DNA from: Chersky-840 sp035532735
GTDB lineage: Bacteria; Actinomycetota; Acidimicrobiia; Acidimicrobiales; UBA8190
DNA: 64,000 nt
Assembly (NCBI GenBank): GCA_035532735.1
Contig: DATKQM010000014.1
Span: 103,236 to 167,235, forward strand
Reading direction: 5' to 3'
Shown here: positions 33,189-42,024 of the stretch, piece by piece
Layout: each line of letters starts with the position of its first letter
Numbering within the stretch: position 1 is the stretch's first letter
The notes under the pieces: model-generated
Databases searched by the model: none
What the model was told of the DNA's origin: nothing
Seen by the model: only the letters and a program-made list of their open reading frames with translations
Position numbers and translations under genes: made by a program

Positions 33189-34235
33189 CTACGCGATGGT
33201 GCTCACCCTGGCGCCGTCGAGATCACGGACGAAATCGGCGCCGAGCGCCTGGGACGGCGTGTAGGCACCAGGCGGGACGGTCCCGGTGCCGAGGCGCTGC
33301 GCGATCCGGACCACCGAGTCGGCGGTGAGGTCGTAGGGGTCGAGCGTGGTGATGGTTCCTGACACCGACGTGCCCGACGCGTCGGTGACCTGACCCCACA
33401 GCTGGCCCTGGGTCTTGGCCCGCGTCTCCGCGGACGGGCCCGGCAGTCGGCCGACGGTACGCTTCAAGAGGCTCTGGACCAACCGGCTGCGCGTGGCTGG
33501 CCCGGCCACCTGGGCCAGTGCCATGACCGGTGCGATCGCCGGTGGCATGGCCGCGTAGACCACGATGTCCCCGATGCCCGTGGAGCGAAACGCCGTCGAG
33601 ACGTCGCCCCAGGCGATGGCGTGCGCGGTGGTCTTCCCGTCGGCGAACTCGACCTGACGCCGCCGACGGTCCGACGGGACGGGGCCGATGACGCCGCCCA
33701 CGCGTGCTCGGGCCGTCGTGCCCAATGACTCCATCGCCGTCTTGGCCGTGCCCGGGCTGACACCGCCCGTGCCCCGGAGGGCGAGCTCGAGGCGTTGTGC
33801 CCCTGGCAGCGCGCGCGCCAACAGTGCTGCCAGGCAGTCCGAGGGCACGACATCGAACCCGGCCCCGGGGAGCAGGACCACCCCCGCGTGCCGGGCCTCG
33901 TCGTCTCGGGCCAGCACGGATTCGAAGACGTCGATCTCCCCGGTGATGTCGAGGTAGTGCGTCGACGTGGCCAGACACGCGTCCACCATCGGCGCCGACG
34001 TCGACGAGAACGGGCCTGCACAGTGAGCCACCACCTCGATGCCTTTGAGCGCGGCGCGCAGCTCGGCGGGGTCCGACAGATTGACGGTCCGGTACTCGAG
34101 CTCGAAGCGCTCGCCCAGTGTCCGCAGGCGGCGTTCGTCGCGGCCGGCCAGGATGGGGAGCTCACCGCGCTCGGCCGCCAACGCCGCCACCAGGCGTCCC
34201 GTGTACCCGTACGCGCCGTAGATCATCCAACTCAT
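33189..34235 (-). CDS. saccharopine-dehydrogenase-like NAD(P)-binding protein (trans-acting enoyl reductase type)
   Basis: 348 residues. N-terminal Rossmann motif YGAYGYTGRLVAALA, then VAHCAGPF and HYLDITGE, as in the mycobacterial trans-acting enoyl reductase and related saccharopine-dehydrogenase-like proteins. GAGGTGG ribosome site before ATG 34235. Probably a lipid or acyl reductase; substrate unknown. Convergent with fadE27. Confidence 0.8.
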   Translation of the reverse strand: MSWMIYGAYGYTGRLVAALAAERGELPILAGRDERRLRTLGERFELEYRTVNLSDPAELRAALKGIEVVAHCAGPFSSTSAPMVDACLATSTHYLDITGEIDVFESVLARDDEARHAGVVLLPGAGFDVVPSDCLAALLARALPGAQRLELALRGTGGVSPGTAKTAMESLGTTARARVGGVIGPVPSDRRRRQVEFADGKTTAHAIAWGDVSTAFRSTGIGDIVVYAAMPPAIAPVMALAQVAGPATRSRLVQSLLKRTVGRLPGPSAETRAKTQGQLWGQVTDASGTSVSGTITTLDPYDLTADSVVRIAQRLGTGTVPPGAYTPSQALGADFVRDLDGARVSTIA

Positions 34236-34348
34236 CCGGCCACCTCGATGTTCGCAACGACCGGGGTCACCCTATCGGGCGTATTTCGGACTGTCCCTCG
34301 GCCCAGATCTCGACCCGTCACGGCGACAAGGAGTGCCGATGGCCTGCG

Positions 34349-35299
34349 CTATTCGATCACGACGGCGGGGCGGAATCGCAGTCCACCCAGATAGTCGGTG
34401 CCACCCCAGCTACGACCGGGCCGGCCTTCGTTGACGAACGCGAACGGAGCCCGCCCGTCGCTCGTGGCTTCTCCGGTCAACAAGGTGCACGTCCAAGGCT
34501 GGTCGCCCTGCGCGGCCACCTCTGCGCTGTCGGGGAGCGTCGCCATCCCGCTCGCCTTGGCCTCGCGGACGAGAGCTTGGTACGCGGCCCAGGTCATGGC
34601 CTCGCCGGTGTCGACGGTGACGCCGTCGATGTCGATGGCGAGGCTTCCCTGGCGGCGCTCCTCGGCGATGTCGTCCCAGCTCCCCATCTTCAGTCCGTTG
34701 CCCGATCCCAAGATGACCAGAGGTCTCGTTCCGTCCGGTCCGAAGTCGAAGGGAACGATCCGCACCGCGTCGGCCTCGACTCCGAACTTCGCCGCCATGG
34801 CATGGCGCGTGGACAGGGCCCGGGCCCGGGTCTCGGCCGAGAGTCCTTCGACGAACGCCTCCCCGGTGAGGCCCGGTGCCTCGCTGGCGGCGCGATCGGC
34901 GAGGGCCCGAAGCGTCACGAGGCCGACTGCCATGAGACGGCTGTCCATGCCGAGGTCGACGACCCGTACTTCGCAGACCATGTCGGTCTTGCCCTGGCGC
35001 AGCATCTGCGCGGTGGCGCGGACCGGGCCTTTCCGACCCGGGGAGAGAAAGCTGATCGCCAAGTGCTGCGTCGCCACCAACCGGCCGTAGGAGAAGGCGG
35101 CAGCCGATCCCGCCGCCACGTCGATCAGGGTGGAGACGATGCCGCCTTCGAGCGAGCCGGCCGGGCCGCAGAACTCCTCCCCCACGTCCATCTCGACGGC
35201 GACGTCCTCGGTGCGGTCGGTGGGCATCGTCCAACGCAGCCCGAGCGAGCGGTGGAACGGCGTCCCGGAATTCTCCATTGTCTGGAAGGTCGAGCTCAT
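34349..35299 (-). CDS. PaaI-type hotdog thioesterase with extra C-terminal domain
   Basis: 316 residues, twice the length of a normal PaaI protein. N-terminal half is a hotdog domain: LEGGIVSTLIDVAAGSAAAF and ISFLSPGRKGPVRATAQ. The C-terminal part (about 190-316, WTCTLLTGEATSDGRAPF) is not one I recognise. Acyl-CoA thioester hydrolysis is the family role. ATG 35299 chosen; ATG 35278 is possible. Confidence 0.65.
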   Translation of the reverse strand: MSSTFQTMENSGTPFHRSLGLRWTMPTDRTEDVAVEMDVGEEFCGPAGSLEGGIVSTLIDVAAGSAAAFSYGRLVATQHLAISFLSPGRKGPVRATAQMLRQGKTDMVCEVRVVDLGMDSRLMAVGLVTLRALADRAASEAPGLTGEAFVEGLSAETRARALSTRHAMAAKFGVEADAVRIVPFDFGPDGTRPLVILGSGNGLKMGSWDDIAEERRQGSLAIDIDGVTVDTGEAMTWAAYQALVREAKASGMATLPDSAEVAAQGDQPWTCTLLTGEATSDGRAPFAFVNEGRPGRSWGGTDYLGGLRFRPAVVIE

Positions 35300-35468
35300 G
35301 GCGCGGGTCAGAATAGGACCCGGCACGCGATGGCGGCGAGTCCGACCGTCGTCGACTGACGATGGTCCCATGCGCCGGCTCGGGGGTGATGCCGGTCGTT
35401 CCGAGGGTGCCTCGGATCGACGCCATCGTGGCCTTATCGTCGGGCCGTGCCCCGTGGCAGGCGGTGCC
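35300..35468. other. intergenic, left border of the accessory region
   Basis: Promoter region of the thioesterase and start of the decayed stretch. No gene seen. Confidence 0.4.
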
Positions 35469-35781
35469 GTGAAGCACATTCGGAAGGTATTGGTCCTCGT
35501 CGGGATCCTGGTGGTCCATGTCGTCATCTTTGGCCCAATGTCTTTGCCTCGTTCATCTGGCTCCCGATCGCCTTCATCGGAGGTTGGATCGGCGGCGAGA
35601 TCCGCAGTGCCCAGAACCTCGAGAAGCAGAGGGTTCTATTTCTCGAGCAGGCCAACACATCGATGAGAAGCTCGATGAGCATCATGTCCGCATGGCCAAG
35701 CTGCTCGGAGTGACCGACCCCTCGACCGCAGACGCACTCAACGCCACCCCTGGCGATCGCCAGCTCGATACGTCGGGCTAG
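35469..35781 (+). pseudogene. small membrane protein broken by two frameshifts
   Basis: Joining three frames gives a sensible protein of about 100 residues: KHIRKVLVLVGILVVHVVIFG, then FASFIWLPIAFIGGWIGGE with LEKQRVLFLEQAN, then IDEKLDEHHVRMAKLLGV and a C-terminal tail ending at TAG 35779. Shifts fall near 35535 and 35655. Two membrane helices and a coiled coil would result. No family name. Either real decay or sequence errors; the neighbour is also broken. Confidence 0.6.
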
Positions 35782-35783
35782 CG

Positions 35784-36068
35784 ATGCCGGGTCCGAACAA
35801 AGACCGTGCTCTCGATCACGTGGTCGTGATCGTGTCTGAGAACCGGTCGTTCGACAACCTGCCGGGGGCAGTACCGGCACGTCAAACACCCAGTTGTTCG
35901 GGATCATCGATCCGCCCGCCAATCGGTGCAGGTTGGCCGACAAGATGGTCGTGCCTTCACCTCCGAGATCGGCCGCCAGCCCACCTACGACGAGTACTCG
36001 CAGATCATGGCCGGCCTCTCACCCGAGCAGGTGCCCGTGGTCTCGACACTCGCGCCGGGGCGTGCTCG
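35784..36068 (+). pseudogene. phosphoesterase (phospholipase C-like) remnant
   Basis: ATG 35784 begins LDHVVVIVSENRSFDN, the PF04185-type phosphoesterase N-terminus. Pieces of the rest occur in other frames with gaps: NTQLFGIIDPPANR (after an extra A near 35884), LADKMV, and AFTSEIGRQPTYDEYSQIM then GLSPEQVPVVSTLA. Large parts, and everything after residue about 200 of the original, are missing. It stops at the 3' end of the convergent amidohydrolase gene. Confidence 0.75.
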
Positions 36069-36069
36069 A

Positions 36070-37635
36070 CTACGAAGGCGACCACGGCATTGTTGATGAG
36101 GCGAGCCACCTCAGGACTTGACGGCGTGTCGTCGGACCATGCGGGGTCCATGCAGAAGGAAGGGCTCCGTCGGAGCGGAGCTGGGCGGTTTCCGAAACCC
36201 TCGAGGTCAGCGGATCCGTCGCAGGGGCACAGCGTGTCGCCGTGGTGTCGATGCCGAACAGTGCCGCCGCGTTCGTGCCGAAGATGGATGCCTTGATCTC
36301 GTCGGTCAGGGCTGGATAGCCGAAGCGGTCCTGATATTCGGCGGTGATCTGGAAAGCACGCATGGCCATGATCTGCGGCTGCGGGCTGCCATACCAGATG
36401 GCGTCTGTTCCCCACATCACCCGCTGGCCGCCGACGCGCTTGAGCAACTTGCCGAGAGCATGAGCTGCCTGGTCGGGTTGGGTGAGAAGCTGGCGCCACA
36501 TCGTGGCCAAGTCGACCCACACATTGTCATTGGGAGGGACGCCGTGGCGGTCCAACGCGGCGAGCAAAGTGTCTATCCCTATGGTCGCAGCAGGATCGTA
36601 GGGGCCTTCGACGTGAGATGGGTCCCATGCCGCGTGGTAGATGACGAAGTCCATGTCCGGAAACTGTCGTGACACGGCCACCACGTCGTCGGGATGGTTG
36701 AAGGCGGGGTCGAAGTTCATGAGGGGGAGCCCCTTGTGGGCCACGAAGACCTTGACGCCGAGGTCGTGAGCTTGTTGGACGGTGGGGAGCCCAATAGCCG
36801 GGTCCTCTAACGAATAACCCTGTGCCGACGGGCTCCAGGCCGTGTACACCTTGAACGCCGCGACCTGGCCCGTGTGCGCTGCGGCAGACATCTCGTCGAG
36901 CGTGGCACCGAGCGGCCCGACGTTCGGGGCGATGACGTTTTCCACCAGCAGGCGACTAGCGCCGCCATGATCGAGTCCGGCCAGGATCTGCTCGGTGTTG
37001 ATCGCCTCAGGAAAGGGGATGGGGGCATTGGACGGCCCCGAGTTGGGGACGTCGGTCAAGACGGCCACGGTGGTGTCGCTAGCCAAGAACATGTCATGGA
37101 GGTAGGTCGCTCGGTCCACACAATCAAGACGTGGGTTGTCGGTGCATCCGGCCGGCAGCATCCCGAGAATGAGACCGACCGTCTCGGGTGCGTTGTTAGC
37201 CCAGGGACCGTTCGGAATGACGTGATGGGTGTGCGCGTCGACGATGAACTCAGCGTTGCTGGCCAGCGCCTGCTCGCAGGCGGCGGTGTCGAGGGGTGAA
37301 GGTGTGTTGAAGGTACCGCCCTGGCTGCCACGCGGAGTCTTCGAGGTTCCAGTCGAGGACACTGCCCCCGAGCATCCGGACAGCTCGAACGCAGCAAGAG
37401 ACGCGGCAATGGCTCCGGCGCCCTGCAAGAACCGGCGGCGGTCTACGCCCAGGCGCCGCGCCGCGTCGTCGACCACCGATCTGATCAGCGCATCTGTTGC
37501 TCTGGCACGGGCGTTCGATGCGGCAGGCACGAACTCGCCGTTGGAGACCGGACCCGCCGGAATTGGCAGGGATACGTGCTCCTGGTCGCGCAACTTGCGA
37601 GAGAATCGACCGGCAATGGCCACGGCATCGACCAT
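36070..37635 (-). CDS. Tat-exported lipoprotein, amidohydrolase family
   Basis: 521 residues. A long 65-residue leader precedes a Tat signal RRRFLQGAGAIAAS and a lipobox LSGC (Cys88), so an exported lipoprotein is likely. The catalytic part shows VDAHTHH, FVAHKGLPL, VIYHAAWDP and GTDAIWYGSPQP, the His/Asp metal sites of amidohydrolase 2 (TIM-barrel, decarboxylase/hydrolase type). Start ATG 37635 without a good ribosome site. The unusual length is normal for this actinobacterial group. Substrate unknown. Confidence 0.75.
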   Translation of the reverse strand: MVDAVAIAGRFSRKLRDQEHVSLPIPAGPVSNGEFVPAASNARARATDALIRSVVDDAARRLGVDRRRFLQGAGAIAASLAAFELSGCSGAVSSTGTSKTPRGSQGGTFNTPSPLDTAACEQALASNAEFIVDAHTHHVIPNGPWANNAPETVGLILGMLPAGCTDNPRLDCVDRATYLHDMFLASDTTVAVLTDVPNSGPSNAPIPFPEAINTEQILAGLDHGGASRLLVENVIAPNVGPLGATLDEMSAAAHTGQVAAFKVYTAWSPSAQGYSLEDPAIGLPTVQQAHDLGVKVFVAHKGLPLMNFDPAFNHPDDVVAVSRQFPDMDFVIYHAAWDPSHVEGPYDPAATIGIDTLLAALDRHGVPPNDNVWVDLATMWRQLLTQPDQAAHALGKLLKRVGGQRVMWGTDAIWYGSPQPQIMAMRAFQITAEYQDRFGYPALTDEIKASIFGTNAAALFGIDTTATRCAPATDPLTSRVSETAQLRSDGALPSAWTPHGPTTRRQVLRWLASSTMPWSPS

Positions 37636-38012
37636 ACGTCTGATCGCTGCACGATTGCTTGCTGGTCCTCATCAAAGCGCGGTCTGTGGTCAATCAACGA
37701 CCTCGGGCCATCTCGAGGGCCCGGCCCAACTCACATGTGCCCCGGGGGCGTGGACTACGTCATGACGGCCCGCTCCGTCCGACACGACGCTCCGCGCCGA
37801 GCTGGACGGCTCTTGAAACCTCGTTTTGCACGAATCAACGTGACCGGAGGGGCGAATAACACACTCAGAGCCCAGGATTTATCGACCCCGATCGGGACGT
37901 GCCGTGTTTCGCACGGGCAGGCATGCGAGATGGCAGTTGCCGACCCGCTCGATATCACCGCGTCGCTGTTTCGAGCCTTCTCGTGGTTGCCGGCCCGGAA
38001 CTGCAATAGGGT
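37636..38012. other. 377-nt gap, no gene seen
   Basis: Frames exist on both strands but show no family-like sequence or ribosome site. Base composition is more AT-rich than the flanks. Confidence 0.4.
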
Positions 38013-39227
38013 TCAAGCTCCGCTGCGGAGCGTCGTACCCCGCGAGCCGCCGTCGTGCTCCGGCGGAGTACCCGCTGGCAGCTCGGAAGCGGGAATCGGT
38101 TCGCCGCTCTCCGATTGAGTCATTTCAGCTGACTGTGGGAGGGGGGCTGCTCCGGGGACAGCGGACAGGAGCGCGTCGTAAATCGACCGCCCGGATGCCA
38201 CCAACCCCGTCACAACCTGTCCGACACCTTCAGCGCCATTCACAACACTCAGGTTGGCGCCATTCAGGCCTTGGGCCAGCGACGCCACGATCGCTGGCAT
38301 CATTTCGACCATCTTGGAAGCGACGATTCGCTCAAGGTTGCCCCCGGTCAGCCCTTCGGCCTGAGCTCGCAAAGCGTCGCGTTGCGCTTGGGCCAGCTTG
38401 ACGGTCTTGTAGGCCTCGGCATCGGCTGGTTTCTGGACTTCAGCTACTAGCTCCGCTTCGCGCTTCTCGGCCTGCTTCGCCGCGAGAGCCGCCTGTTCCT
38501 CGGTCACCTTCTGTGCGGCCTTCGCCTGCGCGAGCGGCCCGGATTGATCGGCCTCTGCCTGAGCGGCTTGGACCTCGGCTCGGGCGCCGGCCTGTTTGAT
38601 CTCCGAATCGCGGGTGAAACCTGCTTTCTGAGCGTTAGCCTCTTGCTCTCGCTCAGTAGCGGCTTGGTCGGCCTGGGCTTGAGCGATTCGTGCGTTTTTC
38701 TCAACTTCAGCGATGTGCGGTGCGGCGAGGTTCTTGATATATCCCGAAGGGTCGCCCACCTCTTGGATTTGAAAGGCGTCGACGACAAGTCCGAGTTTCT
38801 CCATCTCGTCAGAGGACGCCGACTTGACCTCTTGCGCCAGGCTGTTGCGGTCCGTGATGATCTTCTCTACCGTGAGACTGCCGACAATCGAGCGCAGATG
38901 GCCAGCCAGGATTTGGCCCACGAGGGACTCCATTTGGTCCTGCTGGTCAAGGAACCGCCTGGCAGCGTTGGCAATCGACTGAAAATCATCAGCGACCTTG
39001 AAGACTGCGACCGCCTGGACGGTAAGTGGTATTCCCTGGCCGGTCACACAGTTCTCCTCAAGCCCTGCCTCATAGAGGTCCAGAGATAAGATGCGCGCTC
39101 TCGACCGCCACGGAGCGACGAAGGTGCCGTGACCGGTGACGATCCGGAACTGGCCGCCCTCGGCACCTCCTTTGGCTCCGGAAATGACGAGCGCCTGGTT
39201 GGGCTCAGGGATCCGATAGAAGAACAT
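38013..39227 (-). CDS. SPFH/flotillin-like protein
   Basis: 404 residues. N-terminal SPFH (band 7) domain: FFYRIPEPNQALVISG, GTFVAPWRSRARILSLDL, GIPLTVQAVAVFKV. From about 190 to 310 a long Ala/Glu/Lys/Gln coiled coil (AAQKVTEEQAALAAKQAEKREAE) typical of flotillins, then an AQGLNGANLSVVNGAEG tail. Flotillins scaffold membrane microdomains on the cytoplasmic face. No clear transmembrane segment at the N-terminus. Start ATG 39227 with AAAGG upstream. Codon use is less GC-biased than the neighbours. Confidence 0.85.
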   Translation of the reverse strand: MFFYRIPEPNQALVISGAKGGAEGGQFRIVTGHGTFVAPWRSRARILSLDLYEAGLEENCVTGQGIPLTVQAVAVFKVADDFQSIANAARRFLDQQDQMESLVGQILAGHLRSIVGSLTVEKIITDRNSLAQEVKSASSDEMEKLGLVVDAFQIQEVGDPSGYIKNLAAPHIAEVEKNARIAQAQADQAATEREQEANAQKAGFTRDSEIKQAGARAEVQAAQAEADQSGPLAQAKAAQKVTEEQAALAAKQAEKREAELVAEVQKPADAEAYKTVKLAQAQRDALRAQAEGLTGGNLERIVASKMVEMMPAIVASLAQGLNGANLSVVNGAEGVGQVVTGLVASGRSIYDALLSAVPGAAPLPQSAEMTQSESGEPIPASELPAGTPPEHDGGSRGTTLRSGA

Positions 39228-39255
39228 TGTGTTGGACCTTTCATTGATGAGAAGG

Positions 39256-39468
39256 TCAGTACCCAGAGGCAGTGACCAAGACCGTTCGAGGTCCAGTCTG
39301 TTCGACCACGACAGCATGCGCATTCTTGGTCAGAGCTTCGTTGCCTTGCGTATAGGCCGTGAACGCTTCGGAGCCGCCCCGAATACTCAAGATGATCTCA
39401 CCCGAACCATCGGTCGGTATCGGAACCGAGACCCGGCCCACCATCCCGGTTAGGTCGTCATCCATCAT
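39256..39468 (-). CDS. small OB-fold-like protein, probable NfeD-type partner of flotillin
   Basis: 70 residues from ATG 39468. MVGRVSVPIPTDGSGEIIL and HAVVVEQTGPRTVLV follow the C-terminal OB domain of NfeD proteins, the usual gene partners of flotillins, but without the membrane part. It lies 28 nt upstream of the flotillin gene. Identification is from context and pattern; a longer start at 39525 is possible. Confidence 0.55.
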   Translation of the reverse strand: MMDDDLTGMVGRVSVPIPTDGSGEIILSIRGGSEAFTAYTQGNEALTKNAHAVVVEQTGPRTVLVTASGY

Positions 39469-39554
39469 CGAGATATCGAGCCCCTTACCCTCATCTTGGC
39501 GACTGTGATGCATAAGGCCACGCAATTAGACCTCAGGCGGAATCGTATCCGCGG

Positions 39555-39926
39555 TTGAAGGATCGGCGCCCAGAGTTGCGAGGGGGCATGACGGGACGCT
39601 TCTCGTGGCCGTCGCCCGCTCGAGGTCCCAAGCGGATCTGGAGCTCGGTGATCGGTAATCACGGAGTATGGCCGATGCCCGAAGAGACCCTGACCGTTCT
39701 CCTGACCAAGTTCTCCCACCTCGTCGAAACCTGGGGCAGGGATCCTCAGTTCTTCGTTGAATGGTTCATCCCGAGCCTGGCGGGGAATCCGACGTTTGTC
39801 GACTGGGCAGGCGGTTTGCAACAGCAGTCGGCCAGTCCCGCCGACTTCGAGCGTCAGCGCATGAGCATCAGAACGCTCGATGCCTCCTCCGCAAGAACCC
39901 GCTGTTACAACGGCTCTGCTACCTGA
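39555..39926 (+). pseudogene. alpha/beta-hydrolase (adenylate-cyclase-associated type) fragment
   Basis: One 123-codon frame. The stretch FSHLVETWGRDPQFFVEWF, SLAGNPTFVDWAGG and SASPADFERQRMSI resembles the lid region of alpha/beta hydrolases that are often fused to cyclase domains. Neither the nucleophile nor the His region is present, so it is read as a remnant. Weak support. Confidence 0.35.
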
Positions 39927-40206
39927 GACTGTCGAGCAGCCGACTTTGCCTGGCCGAGCACTTCGCAACTCGTCCCGATCGAGTGACCGAGCTTCCACCC
40001 GCTGCGCTAAAGGGTGACACCCAGAGCGAAGAGTCTGTGACCCTCGTTTGGGACGGAGACTCTTCGATGCGGCTCTTCATAGAGAAAGCGCAGGATCGGG
40101 CACCCCTGTGGAAGCCTGGTGACGTGCCCGCTGACACGTCGTCGAACTCGGACTCAAGGGGTCGGCCGTCATCCCGCAAGGTGGCCAAGAGGTCAGGAGA
40201 CTCGGA
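39927..40206. other. no gene seen
   Basis: Between the hydrolase fragment and the orphan permease. An AGGAG at 40196-40200 serves the permease. No ATPase remnant detected. Confidence 0.4.
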
Positions 40207-41310
40207 GTGGTGACCGCGCCCGACGTCGGTACAGCGGGCCCGGCCGAAGTTGATGGTGCACATGACGGCCGGGGATCATGGATCCCCAACCGCGCCATGA
40301 TCGCAACCAGATTCATGGAGCTGCGCAGCCGTCGAGGACTCATGATCACCCTGATCGCATTGACGATTGGGCTCCCGACGCTCTTCCTCGTCATCAAGCT
40401 GTTGCTGCACGCCTTCGTGCCGCAGTCGTATGGGCCGGCTGGTGGGTTCGACGTGTTCACCTCCCTCATCGCCGGCGTGCTCTACATCTTCGGGTTCATC
40501 GCCGCCATGACCTTGGGAGCGACTGCAGGTTGCTCCGACCTCGCCGACGGGATGTTCACGCAGCAGGTGTTGACCGGGCGCTCGAGAGTGGCGCTCTACC
40601 TGGCCCGCATCCCGGCCGCCTTGGCCATCATCACCCCCATGGTGGCCGTCGCATTCTCCATCATCTGCGTGGTCTGCGTCTTCTCCGCGCCGTCCCGCTT
40701 CGACTTCCAGGGCACCACCGTGCCCCTCGGCCTCTCCCTCCACGGATACGAAACCTGGGCCGCCGATCATCCGAATCTGATCATCTGCGACTTCCCCTAC
40801 AACGGGCCATGCCCGGAGAACGAACCTGAGCCGAACACCCCGCTGTCCAGGGCGCCGGCCGAGCGACAGGCCGAGCAGAACTATCCGACCTACGCCGTGA
40901 CCTACAACTCGCCCCCCTATGGCCTGATGATCAGGGCAGGACTGTGGCTCGAGCTCGAGGTGATCATCGCGTGCGTCTTCGGTCTCGGGTTCGCCACTCT
41001 CATGGGACAGCGAATGGTTCCGATCGTCCTGATGATCGTCTACGAGATCATCTTCAGACCGTTCCTATTGTCGGCCAAGGGTCTCCACCTGATCTACCTT
41101 CAACGACCCCTGGTCATCGAACTGGCTGTGACCCATCTCGAACCGGCCGGAATCGGTATCAATTACGAGATCGTGAACGGACCCGGTGGACTTCGGGACT
41201 CGTCGTACTTGCTGCGGGAGTCGACTGCCATCGCGGTCGCAGTGATCGCGGCCTGGCTGGTGGTGTGGACGGTCTTGGGCGCGTGGAGAATGGCGACCAG
41301 GGACGCTTGA
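40207..41310 (+). CDS. ABC-2-like permease without partner ATPase
   Basis: 367 residues with about six membrane helices. It is a paralogue of the permease at 56779-57987: both share MELR-RRGLM, FLVI-LLLHAF, SYGPAGG-DVFT, LGATAG, TGRSR-A-YLARIPA and the C-terminal AWLVVWTVLGAWRM. The extracellular loop is shorter and differs. No ABC ATPase lies next to it. It may pair with the ATPase at 55805 or be a leftover of a duplication. Start GTG 40207 with AGGAG. Confidence 0.7.
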   Translation: MVTAPDVGTAGPAEVDGAHDGRGSWIPNRAMIATRFMELRSRRGLMITLIALTIGLPTLFLVIKLLLHAFVPQSYGPAGGFDVFTSLIAGVLYIFGFIAAMTLGATAGCSDLADGMFTQQVLTGRSRVALYLARIPAALAIITPMVAVAFSIICVVCVFSAPSRFDFQGTTVPLGLSLHGYETWAADHPNLIICDFPYNGPCPENEPEPNTPLSRAPAERQAEQNYPTYAVTYNSPPYGLMIRAGLWLELEVIIACVFGLGFATLMGQRMVPIVLMIVYEIIFRPFLLSAKGLHLIYLQRPLVIELAVTHLEPAGIGINYEIVNGPGGLRDSSYLLRESTAIAVAVIAAWLVVWTVLGAWRMATRDA

Positions 41311-42024
41311 GAAGACGCTTGGCTCGATTTCGTCGTGCATTGGGCGATCTCCTCACGCACCCGACGGACCGACCCTCTTCCGGGGCCACGCCCCACATCA
41401 TCGCAACGCCCACTGATCCCGGATGATCCCGTTGAATCGCAGCCGGAGCGAGCCCGTTCGACGGCGCCGTCGGAGGCACATCCGGGTCCGGGTGATCTCG
41501 AACTGTCCCAAGGTGGAGGGAGGACCCTGCCAGACCATCCCGGACCCGGCAGAGTAGGGCCGTCTTGCCGACCTACGAATGGGCGTGCCGTGCGTCGTGC
41601 CAGAACGTCTGCCGGTCCGGTGCGTTGTTCGGTCGCGGTGGCTGCACTGCGCCGTACGCCCGATGGACTTCGACGAAGCTGAGGGTGATGAGACCGGCTA
41701 TGACGACGGCAACTAAGTGCGCCATGCCGACTGCGTCGGCCCTACGAGTCAGGGTGATCCCGCCTGGGTGGCAGCCCGAGGAGTCCGGTGGCGAGCCCCC
41801 TTGGACCTGGCAGTCCAGAGCAGTCCAGCCAACCGACCTGCTACCCGATAGCGGTTCCCGACTGGCTGAACCTACGGGGCGGATCCCTCCCCGGCGTTCG
41901 TCAGCCGAGATCAGTGGTGAGTCGATGGAGCCGCGACTAGCATCCGCGGCACGGGGTGTCACCGCGGCTTGGGCAAGACCAGTGTCTGCCTGGTGCTCGG
42001 GGACGAACGGGAAGGTGGTCCGTT
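41311..42024. other. 714-nt gap with at most one small ORF
   Basis: A minus-strand ORF at 41573-41725 would give a 50-residue one-helix protein (AHLVAVVIAGLITLSFVEV). No ribosome site or homologue known to me, so I only flag it. Rest of the stretch shows nothing. Confidence 0.3.

Noticed and set aside
37576..38118. 180-codon plus-strand gene
   Set aside because: Overlaps the start of the amidohydrolase gene and the end of the flotillin gene; Arg-rich without motifs.
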